Below, piece by piece: positions 53,152-62,990 of a stretch of 64,000 nt of DNA (its first letter is position 1; each line of letters starts with the position of its first letter). The position numbers were made by a program, and so were the translations under genes. Below the pieces are notes generated by a model that was not told where the DNA came from, ran no database searches, and saw only the letters and a program-made list of their open reading frames with translations. This stretch comes from Locusta migratoria. Taxonomy: Eukaryota; Arthropoda; Insecta; Orthoptera; Acrididae. The DNA lies in the NCBI GenBank assembly GCA_026315105.1, contig CM048748.1, forward strand, positions 475,381,150 to 475,445,149, given 5' to 3'.

Positions 53152-54058
53152 GTATCCTTCTGATTTCCACTAACATTTCGTGAACTTCTCTCCTCGCCTA
53201 TTTTAATGTTTGTTTCTTCTCTGAACTTGTAGTATGCACTCAGTCTTTGTCGGTATTCCTTGTACAACCTCCTTCAATAGCTTGCTTATGAAATTCTATG
53301 TATTTCTAACTCTTGCATCCTGTAGTTTTTATTCTCACTTTTCTGTCTTTGTTATTATTTAATTTTTCTGTTTTTTTTTTCTTTACACTGGACTTCATCG
53401 TTCTCTGTAATCGCTCCCTACCGCCTGTAGCTGCATTTCATTCGCATCTTGTAAATCTTCCCCCCGGTAGCGTTAAGTTCTGTGTAACTTATGTTAATTT
53501 CAGTGCTGGACATCGTCAGTATTAGTTCCTGTAAATGGGATGCATTTTTATTAACAAAGTTGGTTCCCCATTTTGCTTCCGTTCGACCTGAATAAACAAA
53601 TTAAGTTCAGTATAATTTTCACTTGCCTATAAATTGCAGTTTTCGAGCACCTTCCCCCTTTTATTTAATATTGTTTTCCACCAGTGCTGAGAACAAGCTC
53701 AGATGCAATTTTTTATGTTTACGTTCCGTCGCGCCATAAATGTTTTTCTTAACCACGTTTATGAAATAACTTGAATTGTGGTGGCTTGTTTATTAATGCC
53801 TGTGTGTAATTTCGTGTGAGCTGCTGAGTATGTTGGCTACTGCATCGTTGACTTCCTGTTATTAGAGTAATTTGAACCAAGTCTGTTCTCAGTGTGGGCC
53901 AGGGAACGAGGTTTTGCAGCAGGGAGTAGCCGGTAGTTCACATGGATCTTTTGCTAATTTTACTGCTGAAATTAAGCTTTTCTATAACAGTAAACTCCTA
54001 TCTGGGTACCTCCTACCAGAATTAAGCTTTTATTTCATACAGTGGCCCACTTTTAACG
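53152..54058 (+). repeat. Right direct repeat (LTR-like, 5' truncated)
   Basis: Matches 50211-51470 but lacks its roughly 400-bp middle block. Begins 4 bp after the stop of the Gag frame, suggesting a deletion fused gag to the inside of the 3' LTR. Ends at the 'tggcccacttttaa' block, just before the CR1 LINE. Confidence 0.65.
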
Positions 54059-54076
54059 GTTAAAGCAGGATCGAAC

Positions 54077-54346
54077 ATGGTAATTGGATGTTTCTATAGG
54101 CCTCCTGGCTCATCAGCTGTTGTGGCAAAACACCTGAAGGAAAATTTGGAAAATATTTGGAGTAGATTTCCTGATCATGTTGTAGTTTTGGGAGGAGATT
54201 TTAATTTACCGGATGTAGACTGGATCCAAACGTTCCTGACGGGTGGCAGGGACAAAGAATCCAGTGGAATTGTTTTGAGTGCATTATCTGAAAATTACCT
54301 TGAGCAGTTAAAAAGAGAACCGAACATATTAGACCTTCTGGTGTGA
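54077..54346 (+). pseudogene. CR1-like LINE endonuclease, fragment
   Basis: 89 codons with 'VIGCFYRPPGS' and 'VVVLGGDFNLPDVDW', the central and GDFN motifs of the APE-like endonuclease, ending 'NILDLLV' just before a stop. The N-terminal N/E motifs are missing, so the element is truncated inside this domain. Confidence 0.85.
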
Positions 54347-54500
54347 AACAGGCCCTAACCATTCGAAACAGTTAACACAGAATAGGGAATCGGCGACCAG
54401 TAAGCGGTTACAGCATTGATAATTCAGCCATAAATAGAAATATTAAGAAATGTAGGAAGTTTTTCTGTTCTGAATAAGTGCCAAAAAGCGGATTTCAGAG

Positions 54501-54581
54501 TTCAGATGTTTGCAAACCGATCGGACCAAACAATGTTGTCAGCAGTCCGTAGCTTACAAACTACTTAAACTCCACCGCGGC
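54501..54581 (-). mobile_element. SINE family A, copy 6, internally deleted (81 bp)
   Basis: Flanked by a perfect 10-bp TSD 'gatttcagag' (54491-54500 and 54582-54591). On plus it has the tail and body ('cagtccgtagcttacaaact') joined directly to the last bases of the head ('ccaccgcggc'); the rest of the tRNA-like head, with the A and B boxes, is missing. It is therefore promoterless. Confidence 0.9.
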
Positions 54582-54999
54582 GATTTCAGAGTACTTGACG
54601 GCTGCTACGGAAGCAAAGGGAATTTCGCTGCAAACATAAACATAGCCAAAGCCTTGCAGACAAACAAAAATTAAATGAAGCAAAATTTAGCGTGAGGAGG
54701 GCTATGCGAGAGGCGTTCAACGAGTTAGAAAGTAAAGTTCTATGTACTGACTGGCCTGAAAATCCCAATAAATTTTGGTCTTATGTCAAAGCGGTAGGTG
54801 GATCAAAACAAAATGTCGAGACACTCTGTGACGAAACTGGCATTGTAACAGAGGATGACACTCTAAAGGCTGAATTACTAAATGACTTTCTCCAAAGCTT
54901 TGGCAGAGGAAGATCGTGCTGTAGTTATCTCTCTAGATTTCCGCACAGATTACAAAATGGCAGATATATAAATAAATGACAGAGGGATAGAAAAACAAT

Positions 55000-55888
55000 T
55001 GCAATCGCTCAAAAGAGGTAAGGCCGCAGGACCAGATGAGATACCAGTTAGTTTTTACAAAGAGTACGTGAAGGAACTTGCCCCCCCCCCCTTCTTGCAG
55101 TGGTGTACCGTAGGTCTCTAGAAGAGCGTAGCGTCCCGAAAGATTGGAAAATGACGCAGATTGTCCCCGTTTTTAAGAAAAGACGTCGAACCGATATGCA
55201 GAACTGTATGCCTATATCTCTGACGTCGGTCAATTGTACAATTTTGGACCATGTATTACGTTCGAGAATAATGACATTTCTGGAGACTAGAAATCTGCTC
55301 TGTAGGCTTCAGTTTCGAAAAAGGCAATCATGTGAAACCCAGCTCGCGCTATTCGTCCACGAGTCTCAGAGGGCCATAGATACGGGTTCTCAGGTAGATG
55401 CTGTGTTTCTTGACTTCCGCAAGACATTTGATACAGTTCCCTACAGAGGTTTAATGAACAAAGTAAGAGCATATGGTCTATCAGACCAATTGTGTAATTG
55501 GATTGAGGAGTTCCTAGATAACAGAATGCAGCATGTCTTTCTCAATGGAGAGAAGTCTTCCGAAGTAAGAGTGATGTCAGGTGTGCCACAGGGGAGTGTC
55601 GTGGGTCCGTTGCTGTTCACGATATATATAAATGACCATGCGGATAACATCGGAAGTTCTTTGAGGCTTTTTGCGGATGATGCTGTAGTATATAGAGAGG
55701 TTGTAACAACGGAAAACTGCACTGAAATGCAGGAGGATGGAATTGACGCATGGTGCAGGGAATGACAATTGAATTTCAATGTAGACAAGTGTAATGTGCT
55801 GCGAATACACAGAAAGAAAGATCCTTTATCATTTAGCTACACTATAGCAGGTCAGCAAGTGGAAGCAGGTAATTGCATAAATTATCTG
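55000..55888 (+). pseudogene. CR1-like LINE reverse transcriptase
   Basis: Pieces: 'SLKRGKAAGPDEIPVSFYKE' (about 55005-55065), then after the C-run frame 55100-55765 with 'DWKMTQIVPVFKKRRRTD', 'VDAVFLDFRKTFDTVPYRGL' (motif A), 'GVPQGSVVGPLLFTIYIND' (motif B) and 'SLRLFADDAVVY' (motif C), and 'NFNVDKCNVLRIHRKKD' (55769-55888). A stop at 55763-55765 separates the last two. Catalytic residues are kept. Confidence 0.9.
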
Positions 55889-56093
55889 TGCCGGCCGCGG
55901 TGGCCGAGGAGACTGAGGCGCTCCAGTCACGGTCTGCACGGCCACTACGGTCGGGGGCTCGAATCCCCCCTCGGGCATGGATATTTGTGCCGTCCTAGTT
56001 CGTAAGTAGTTGATAAGTAGTTTGTAAGTTTAGGGACTGATGACCCCGTAGTTAAGTCCCATAGACTATACAAACATTTGAACATTTGATTTG
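55889..56093 (+). mobile_element. SINE family B, copy 3
   Basis: tRNA-like head 'ccgcggtggccgaggagact', B box 'ggctcgaatcc', tail 'caaacatttgaacatttg'. TSD 'aaattatctg' (55879-55888) and 'aaattttctg' (56094-56103), 9 of 10. It splits the CR1 codons 'CINYL' and 'GVGIRSDLKW'. Confidence 0.9.
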
Positions 56094-56616
56094 AAATTTT
56101 CTGGGAGTAGGCATTAGGAGTGATTTAAAATGGAACGACCATATAAAATCAATCGTCGGTAAAGCAGATGCCAGACTTAGATTCATTGGAAGAATCATAA
56201 GGAAATGCAGTCCGAAAACAAAGGAAGTAGGTTACAGTAGACGTCTTCGCCCACAGCTTGCAGGAGAGATGCTCTGTTGCTCGGTACGGGCTTTTATCGA
56301 AGTTTCGAGAACATACCTGTACCGAGGAGTCTAGCAGTATATTGATCCCTCCTACGTATATCTCGCGATCATGAAGATAAAATCAGAGAGATTAGAGACC
56401 ACAATCTTTCTTTTCGCGAACAATACGTGAGTGGAACAGGAGGGAGAACCGATAGTGGTACTCAAAGTACCCTCCGCCACACACCATCGGGTGGCTTGGG
56501 GAGTATGGATGTAGATGTAGATGTAGAACGGTTGTGTGAATTCAGAAAGACTTTTGAAAAAAAAATCATGCAACTGTATTTAAGTACACAATTGACAAGA
56601 ACCCGTTCAGGCACAC

Positions 56617-56686
56617 GTTGATCTTATCAACCAGTATTATGCAAAAAACTGGTTGATCTTATCAACCAGTATTTTGCAAAAAACAG
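56617..56686. repeat. 35-bp tandem repeat, two copies, each with a small hairpin
   Basis: Two copies of 'gttgatcttatcaaccagta' followed by 'tt(a/t)tgcaaaaaac(t/a)g', each containing the near-palindrome 'ggttgatcttatcaacc'. They lie between the CR1 tail and the Harbinger stop, so possibly in the 3' region of the Harbinger element. Confidence 0.75.
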
Positions 56687-56910
56687 AAACAGCTTCATCC
56701 GTGAACTTCCTCTGAGCAGAATAAGTCATACATTTATCTCGGATGGAGGCGTATCCCTGTTAGTTACGGTATTGTTTAACAAGGATATACATTTGACAAT
56801 TATGTGAACATCATCAGGCTTTTCTATTTCAATAGTTCTTTGCAGCAATCTCCATTTACTAGTCATTATGCCAAACGCACATTCTACCACTTATCGAGTC
56901 TCAGAGAGAT

Positions 56911-57604
56911 TCCTTAAAATATGCAGAAGAACTACTAAAGAGGCTGCATACACTACGCTTGTCCGTCCTTTTTTGGAGTATTCTTGCCCAGTGTGGGATC
57001 CTTATCAGGTGAGTTTGACGAAGGACATCGAAAGAGTCCAAAGAACAGCAGCTTGTTTAGTATTGCCACGAGCGTTACGAAATTGATACGGGATCTGGGA
57101 AGGGAATCAAAATGTTTCAAATGTTTGTATAGCTTATGGGACTTAATTACGGGTTCATCAGTCCCTAAACTTACATACTACTAATGAACTAGCTAATCCT
57201 AAGGACGGCGCAAATATCCATGGCCGAGGGGGGATTCGAACCCCTGACCGTAGTGGCCGTGCAGACCGTGACTGGAGCGCCTCAGTCCCCTCGGCCACCG
57301 CGGCCGGCGAAGGGAATCATTACAACAACGGCGCTTATCGCTGCGGTGTCGGCCACTTACGAAACTACAATCGCCAACATTCTCCTCCGAATGCGAAAAT
57401 ATATTGTTAACTCCACTTACATAGGTAGAAATGATCATCAGAATAAAATACGAGAAATCAGAGCTCGAACGGAGAGATTCAGGTGTTCTTTCTTCACGCT
57501 ATTCGAAAGTGGAATGCGAGATAAATAGTATAACGGTAGTTAGATGAACTCTCTGCCAGGCACTTAAATGTGATTTGCAGAGTATCCCATCAAGATGTCG
57601 ATGT
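56911..57604 (+). mobile_element. CR1-like LINE 3' fragment inserted in the Harbinger gene
   Basis: Begins 'FLKICRRTTKEAAYTTLVRP', with 'FLEYSCPVWDPYQ', and ends in the tail 'gatgtcgatgtag'. Flanked by 'agagat' at 56905-56910 and 57605-57610. Contains a SINE at 57110-57308, on whose two sides the CR1 sequence continues ('IREIRARTERFRCSFF' near 57450). Severely 5' truncated. Confidence 0.88.
57110..57308 (-). mobile_element. SINE family B, copy 4
   Basis: Flanked by a perfect 11-bp TSD 'gaagggaatca' (57099-57109 and 57309-57319). Head 'ccgcggtggccgaggggact' on minus, B box 'gggttcgaatcc', tail as in the other copies. Third level of a nest: SINE in CR1 in Harbinger. Confidence 0.93.
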
Positions 57605-57960
57605 AGAGATACTTGCTGAACACTGTTTGCATTGGCCTGGGTTTTGACACTGGAAATGGTCTCATCAGGGAAGTCTTTAGCGGATAGCCTTCACCACCCA
57701 AGAGAAAGTAAGGCCCCACAATGTTTGCTTCTGGAAGGGCGCAGGGGCGTACAACACCAAGTTTTCCCTCTTCATGTTTCTTAGAAAGGCTCCAATGAGA
57801 GAAAACCCTACCGTCGCTTTCTTTGCCTTATACCCTACGCCTTACCTTGAGACTTGTGGTTTGGACCATTGTCCAGTCGATCAATGCAGCTGCCTTGTGG
57901 CTGCACATGTCTGGGTGTAGAATCGGTTGCAGTGGACGAGCTGCAGAGATCGGCCGTAGT

Positions 57961-60199
57961 CATGCGACCATTCGGGCGTCCTGGAGTCAGACGTTTACGT
58001 TGCCATTGGACTAGAGATGGGCAAAACCGTTTTTTTTAGAGATATGAGCAGAAATAGTCACTCACTAGTGAACTAGTTCTTTTTCATGACTCACCGACTC
58101 ACTAACTGATAAAAAACATAAAACGATGTCACATTGCTTTTTTGTCACTATACCTTTATCTAATTTGGCCATATAGTGAAAGATGAAAGAAGAGTAATAA
58201 TTTTATTGTAACTCCTTAGTAGTTTCGAGAATTAAAATTTGTTAGTTACACCTACATTAAATATTGAAAATGTTATAACAGAATTTAAATATTTTTGCAG
58301 TTTAAATAATTGGAAAAAGGAAAATGATTATTTTTATATTTTTATTCTTTCATTCAAAAACTACAATTTTTTGCAGAATAAAATGATACTAGTTCCATAT
58401 TTAGACAGAGAGTATTTTGCGAGTTTGAGGGAGTTAAATGAAACGTGATAGCGCGAGAGGTCCATGCAGGACGTGGCAACTGCCGCAGCAAAATAGCCAT
58501 GCGCACTAATGCCGCGTGCTACGTGAGCGACAAAAGCGAGCGCAGCGCGCGACATTCAGCGACGCGCCACGGCAGCGGCAGCTACAAGCGGAGGCATTCG
58601 GCGACACGGCCGGGTGTCCAACGTGAGAGCGACAGATTCTCGCTACAAGATGGCCGCTAGAACCGATCACCTGTTTCTAAAATTTAAAAGTCTAGCACCC
58701 GTAAACAGTAAATTAGTGATAATAGCTCCAGAGTAAGCAAAAATGTTTTATTTAATTTAGGAAATAAGGCGTAAAGTTTAAAGTTGCTGTCGTCCGTACA
58801 CGCTATGCTCATTATCCCAATTCCACGCCCGTGATGAACACCCCTTGTTTGCGTAAACATATATTCATATGTATCGGTGTGGTAAGTGTTCGGAAACATG
58901 GGACCCACATTCGATTGTGGGCCCTCGACCCAGAATCAGAAACTGGCACTGCCCCGTCTTTTTTACGGTTGTGTGCAGTAGTTTATGACTGTAAGTTTAT
59001 AACTTAATGCACCCATAAGACGATAAATATCACAATCGGGATACAGATCGGGATCTGTGGTCTAATATTACCATTTATTGGAAACCCCAAGTTGGTTAAA
59101 TTGTTTATCAGATATTATAACCTAAAAAATGTGTTCAGTCCGGGATTGTGGCGTATCTTAATGTTATTGTAGTGGTTCTCTTAAGTTGTTTTGCACTGTG
59201 ATAATCGGGTATTAGCTGTCCACAAATTATTCTTACTGGTTCTGGTGTTCTTGAACAAGGTGGTGAGTCTGTTCTATGAAGTGACCTGCAAATGTGGTGC
59301 AGGCCTACGTTTGCTTCTGTTTTTCATTGGCTTCTGTGTTCAAAATTATTCTTAATTTCACACTTGTCTTTCACAAATCTATTGAATGACATTCATTGAA
59401 GTTCAATGCACCGTAAGTTCATTTCGTTCACCATAAGCGGATGTTTCTGGATAGCCTACAACTATGCTCTTAATGAATTTAAATACCGAAACACTGGATC
59501 CATTGTCTATTTTTATGTTTAACACAACACATTTCGAGAATTTTTCTCGCTGGTAGTGCATTTGTTTACATAAATACGGCGTGACGTTTCCATATGTGAC
59601 TCTTTTAGGGTTGGATCCCCGCCATGTCCTAGGATGTTTATCTCTCACTTTTCACTTCTTTCACCTCCGGCAGTATTGCTCATGTGAAAAATACCGAGTA
59701 GCACCATGGGTCGAAACCCATGTTAAACTGTAGGTCCCCCTATAACTGACTGGGTAAGTCAGTTCGAAGGTCGGAGGAAGGCAACGGCATACCACCTCCA
59801 AACAGGACCATGCCTAGTAAAGCACTGTGGTGTTCAAACCAATCTTCGGATTGTTGACTGCTTTACGTTACAGAGGCAAACTGGTATTCGTTGTCCCTTG
59901 TTCCAGAAGGACCGGAAAAGAAAGGCTGGTATTCATACTGGGTACCCTCCGCCACGCAACTTGTGGTGGACTGCTGAGTACGTATGTGGATGTATATGTA
60001 GGTCCCACTTCAATTTGAAATACGAAAGGAAAATGAGTGAAATACGTGAGATAGCTGGTAAATTTCTCAAAACAATGCGAATAAAATTGTGCTCAGATAT
60101 CTGCAAACAATTTTATGTATTCGAAGATGGATGTTATTATTAAGACTTTATAGTGTGTGGCAATAGTACGCATCTCACATAAATATGGTTTGTATAACA
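57961..60199. other. Mostly unassigned; hAT-like end near 58012 and small LINE scraps
   Basis: At 58012-58100 'tagagatgggcaaaac' and 'agtgaactagttct' resemble the left end of hAT-type elements, but no inverted partner is found. At 59745-59830 the text 'cggaggaaggcaacggcata' resembles conserved non-coding parts of insect LINEs. At about 59935-60000 'gtaccctccgccacgcaac' followed by 'gtggatgtatatgtag' matches the 3' end of the CR1 at 56455-56526, a short CR1 tail. No gene recognised. Confidence 0.45.
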
Positions 60200-61275
60200 T
60201 CCGTTATGAAGATTGATTCCGTATTTCTTGATTTCCAGAAGGCTTTTGACACCGTACCTCACAAACGGCTTTTAATCAAATTGCGTGGTTATGCTATATC
60301 GCCCCAAATTTGCGACTGTCAGAGAGGACACAGTTTGTAGTAATCGGTGGTAAGGCATCGACCAAAACAGAAGTGATATCGGGCGTTCCACAGGGTAGTG
60401 TTATTGGTCCTCTGCTGTTCCTTATTTACATAAACGATTTGGGAGAAAATGTAAGTAGCTCTCTTAGGTTCTTTGCAAATGACGCCGTCATTTACCGTCC
60501 AATAAAATCATATGAAGATCAAAATCATCTGCAGAACGATCTAAGATATCACTATGGTGTAAAAATTGGGAATTGACTCTAAATAATGTGAAGTGTGAAG
60601 TCGTTCACATGAGTAGGAAAAGAAATCCGTTAAACTTTGTTTACAAGATAGATCAGTCAAACATGAAGGCCCTAAACTACGCAAAATACCTGGGAATTAC
60701 TACTTCTTCAGACTTAAACTGGAAAGAACACGTAGATAATGTCGTGGGAAAGGCGAACCAGAGACTGCGTTTTATTGGCAAAACTCTTAAAAGATGTAAC
60801 AGAACTACTAAAGAGACTGCATACACTACGCTTGTCCGTCCATTTTTGGTGTATTGCTGCCCAGTGTGGGAACCTTATCAGATGGGTTTGACGAAGGACA
60901 TCGAAAGAGTCCAAAGAAGGGCAGCTCGTTTCGTATTGTCATGATACAGGGGAGACAATAGTACGGAAATGATACAGGATCTGGGATAGGAATCATTTCA
61001 ACAACGGCGCTTATCGCTACGGCGTGGGATACTTACGTAACTCCAATCACAAACATTCTCTTCCGAATGCAAAAATATATTGTTGACTGCCACTTACATA
61101 GGTAGAAAAGATCATCAGCATAAAATACGAGAAATCAGAGCTCGAACAGAGAGATTCAGGTGTTCTTTCTTCCCGCGCGCTATTCGAGTGTGGAATGGGA
61201 GGTAAATAGTATAGCGGTGGTTCGATGAACCCTCTGCCAGACAGCTAAATGTATCCAATGTAGATGTAGAAGATT
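60200..61275 (+). mobile_element. CR1-like LINE fragment (RT to 3' tail)
   Basis: Starts inside the RT with 'SVFLDFQKAFDTVPHKRLL' (motif A, about 60210-60265), then 60310-60576 'GVPQGSVIGPLLFLIYINDL' (motif B) and 'SLRFFANDAVIY', where the first Asp of the usual FADD is Asn. Then 60573-60944 'YLGITTSSDLNWKEHVDNVV' and 'YTTLVRPFLVYCCPVWE', followed by broken C-terminal sequence and the tail 'aatgtagatgtagaag'. 5' truncated, with stops. Similar to but clearly diverged from the CR1 at 54062. Confidence 0.88.
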
Positions 61276-61809
61276 ATCGTTACAGTCGTGAAAAAACACT
61301 GCGTTGATGAAGAGTTGGCTGCTATAAAACACTTCACACGCAGGCTACACAGCAGAGGACGGTTGACTGTTAGTGTATAATGGAGGCACGCACCTCTCTC
61401 CCCACGCCCGGGGCGTTTATCAGCTTAACAGGCCGTTGCCGCGGTGGCAGCGAAATCTCGACTCTGCGCTGCCAAATTAATGTGTTTACTCACACCGTCC
61501 CCACTGCGGCATTGTTGTTTTTATTTCCGCTGATTCTATTGTCGCAGCCAGCGTGAAAAACAGTTTCATAATTGGATTAAGCTGTAAGAAAAATGTAGCT
61601 CGAATAAAGTGGAAGCCAGTGTAGGGTTTCGCTGCTTGTCCTCCTTCCTCTTTCAAGAGGATAGTCGAAGATGGAATGAAAAAAATGAGTAATTGGAGGA
61701 CAACTGTTATTTTGGGATATGGTATTCAGTAAGATCCATTTGTGATGTTATGTTCTTCTTGAGATCTTATGAGTCGTTATAAATAAGTAGTACATAGTTC
61801 ATAATATAG
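61276..61809. other. Unassigned DNA, 0.5 kb
   Basis: No gene, repeat copy or RNA recognised. Confidence 0.5.
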
Positions 61810-62228
61810 TGAGGACAGCTTACAACTCACCGCAAAGACGTGGCGACGACGACGAGCTGCGACAGGCACATACAAAAGACACACACATACAACACATACA
61901 ACTATTGGCCATGGCCTTCTTCAGAAAATAGAGCACTCACGCAATCACACAGGCACACAACACAGTCATACAACCATCACCTCCGACTGCCGCACTTCGA
62001 ATCACGCTCTGCAGCGAATCGGGAACGGGAGGGGAGGGGAGGGGGAGGGGATAGAAAGGTTTCGTCACAGTGGTGGGGATGGGTTAGATGAGAATAACGA
62101 GATGCAGCTTAGGAATGGAGTGGGGAGGCGGGTGAGGGGAGAAAATAAAATAAAATAAAGTAAAATAAATATATATATAGAAAATACATGCACACTGCAA
62201 GTACACAAGACCGCATACACATGCAAGC

Positions 62229-62250
62229 ATGCACACACACACACACACAC
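62229..62250. repeat. (AC)n microsatellite
   Basis: About 11 AC units inside the 3' region of the Penelope-like element. Confidence 0.9.
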
Positions 62251-62262
62251 ACGATCATACAT

Positions 62263-62986
62263 TCACACACCACTCAAAATAGGCGAGGTTTGGGATAGAG
62301 AGGAAGGAACTGTAAGGTAAGGGAAGTTATCGTAGGTTGAGGCCTGGTTGATTTCGGGATCGGAGAATGTATTGTGGGGATAACTCCCATCTGTGCAGTT
62401 CAGAAAAGCTGGTGGTGGATGGGAGGATCCAAATGGCCCGGGTTGTGAAGCAGCCATTGAAATCAAGCATGTGCTCCGCTGCATGCTGTGCCACAGGGTG
62501 GTCCACCTTGTTTTTGGCCACAGTTTGGCGGTGGCCATTCATCCTAATGGACATGCCAATATAGAAAGCTGTACAGTGCTTGCAGCACAGTTGGTAAATT
62601 ACGTGGCTGCTTTTACAAGTGGCCCGGCCTCTGATAGGGTAGGATAAGCCTGTGACAGGACTGGAATAGGAAGTGCTGGGTGGGTGGATTGGACAGGTCT
62701 TGCAGCGGGGTCTTCCACAAGGATATGATCCCTGTGGCAGTGAGCTGGGTTTCGGGGTGGCATAAGGATGAACTAGGATGTTGTGATGGTTGGGAGGGCG
62801 ACGGAACACCATTTTAGGAATGGTGGGAAGCATCTTGGGCAGGATGTCTCTCATTTCAGGGCACGAGGATAGAAAATCAAAACCTTGGCGAAGGATGGAA
62901 TTTAGTTGTCCGGTACATAGTACATAGTTGAGACAGATGTCTTTTTTGTATAAGGACATATGTGGATCTCTTATAAAATAGTACAC
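62263..62986 (-). pseudogene. Penelope-like element ORF, GIY-YIG endonuclease end
   Basis: 219-codon frame (62327-62986). 'MVFRRPPNHHNILVHPYATP' and 'GSYPCGRPRCKTCPIHPP' (Cys-rich linker), 'GRATCKSSHVIYQLCCKHCT' and 'AFYIGMSIRMNGHRQTVAKN' (GIY-YIG core: VIYxLxC...FYIG), then 'HPVAQHAAEHMLDFNGCF' and 'ELHRWELSPQYILRSRNQPG'. The CxxC linker plus GIY-YIG is characteristic of Penelope-like elements. The C-terminus runs into 62263 in a neighbouring frame. Catalytic Arg (RMNGHR) is present. The RT part is lost. Confidence 0.87.
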
Positions 62987-62990
62987 TATA

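Larger units (their letters stand above)
50211..54058 (+). mobile_element. Non-autonomous LTR-type element: direct repeats around a gag-like region
   Basis: The left repeat (50211-51470) and right repeat (53152-54058) match in order along their length: 'gtatccttctgatttccact', 'gaacttgtagtatgcactca', 'tgtgtaa(t/c)ttatgtta', 'cttcctgttattagagtaat', 'gttttgcagcagggagta' and 'agaattaagcttttattt'. The left copy has about 400 bp extra (about 50510-50915), partly an internal duplication. The region between them encodes a Gag-like protein but no protease, RT or integrase. The right repeat follows straight after the Gag frame, so pol and the start of the right LTR appear deleted. Left outer boundary not defined. 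Confidence 0.6.
54062..56540 (+). mobile_element. CR1-like LINE, 5' truncated
   Basis: Begins in the endonuclease ('VIGCFYRPPGSSAVV', 'VVLGGDFNLPDVDW', 54077-54346), continues through the RT (55000-55790) and the post-RT region and ends in the CR1-style tail 'atggatgtagatgtagatgt' (about 56503-56526). Two SINEs (54501-54581, 55889-56093) and several frameshifts, including one at a C11 run (55081-55091), disrupt it. CR1 assignment rests on the FYRPPG endonuclease string, the 'GVPQGSVVGPLLFTIYIND' motif and the GATGTA tail. Confidence 0.88.
56725..57960 (-). pseudogene. PIF/Harbinger transposase relic, interrupted by a CR1 fragment
   Basis: Right part (57610-57800, minus): 'SKKHEEGKLGVVRPCALPEA' then 'YFLLGGEGYPLKTSLMRPFP'. 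Left part (56725-56904): 'VVECAFGIMTSKWRLLQRTI' with 'HIIVKCISLLNNT', ending at the stop at 56725-56727. This is the C-terminal half of a HARBI1-like DDE nuclease. The third catalytic residue region normally reads D/E-A-F-P-L; here it is 'GEGYPL'. The two parts were one exon, split by the CR1 insertion at a TSD 'agagat'. An in-frame stop precedes VVECAFG. The N-terminal half is only weakly visible up to about 57960. Confidence 0.8.
61810..62990 (-). mobile_element. Penelope-like element, 5' truncated
   Basis: Minus strand: the GIY-YIG endonuclease part of the Penelope-like ORF (62986 down to about 62270) followed by a long AC/GT-rich 3' region with 'ctgaagaaggccatggcc' (about 61917-61923, read on minus), a hairpin motif typical of these elements, and an end near 61810. 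The RT is missing. It is a different family from the element at 20295. Confidence 0.82.

Noticed and set aside
58012..58700. hAT element starting 'tagagatgggcaaaac'
   Set aside because: Only one end resembles a hAT terminus; no matching right end seen up to about 59000.
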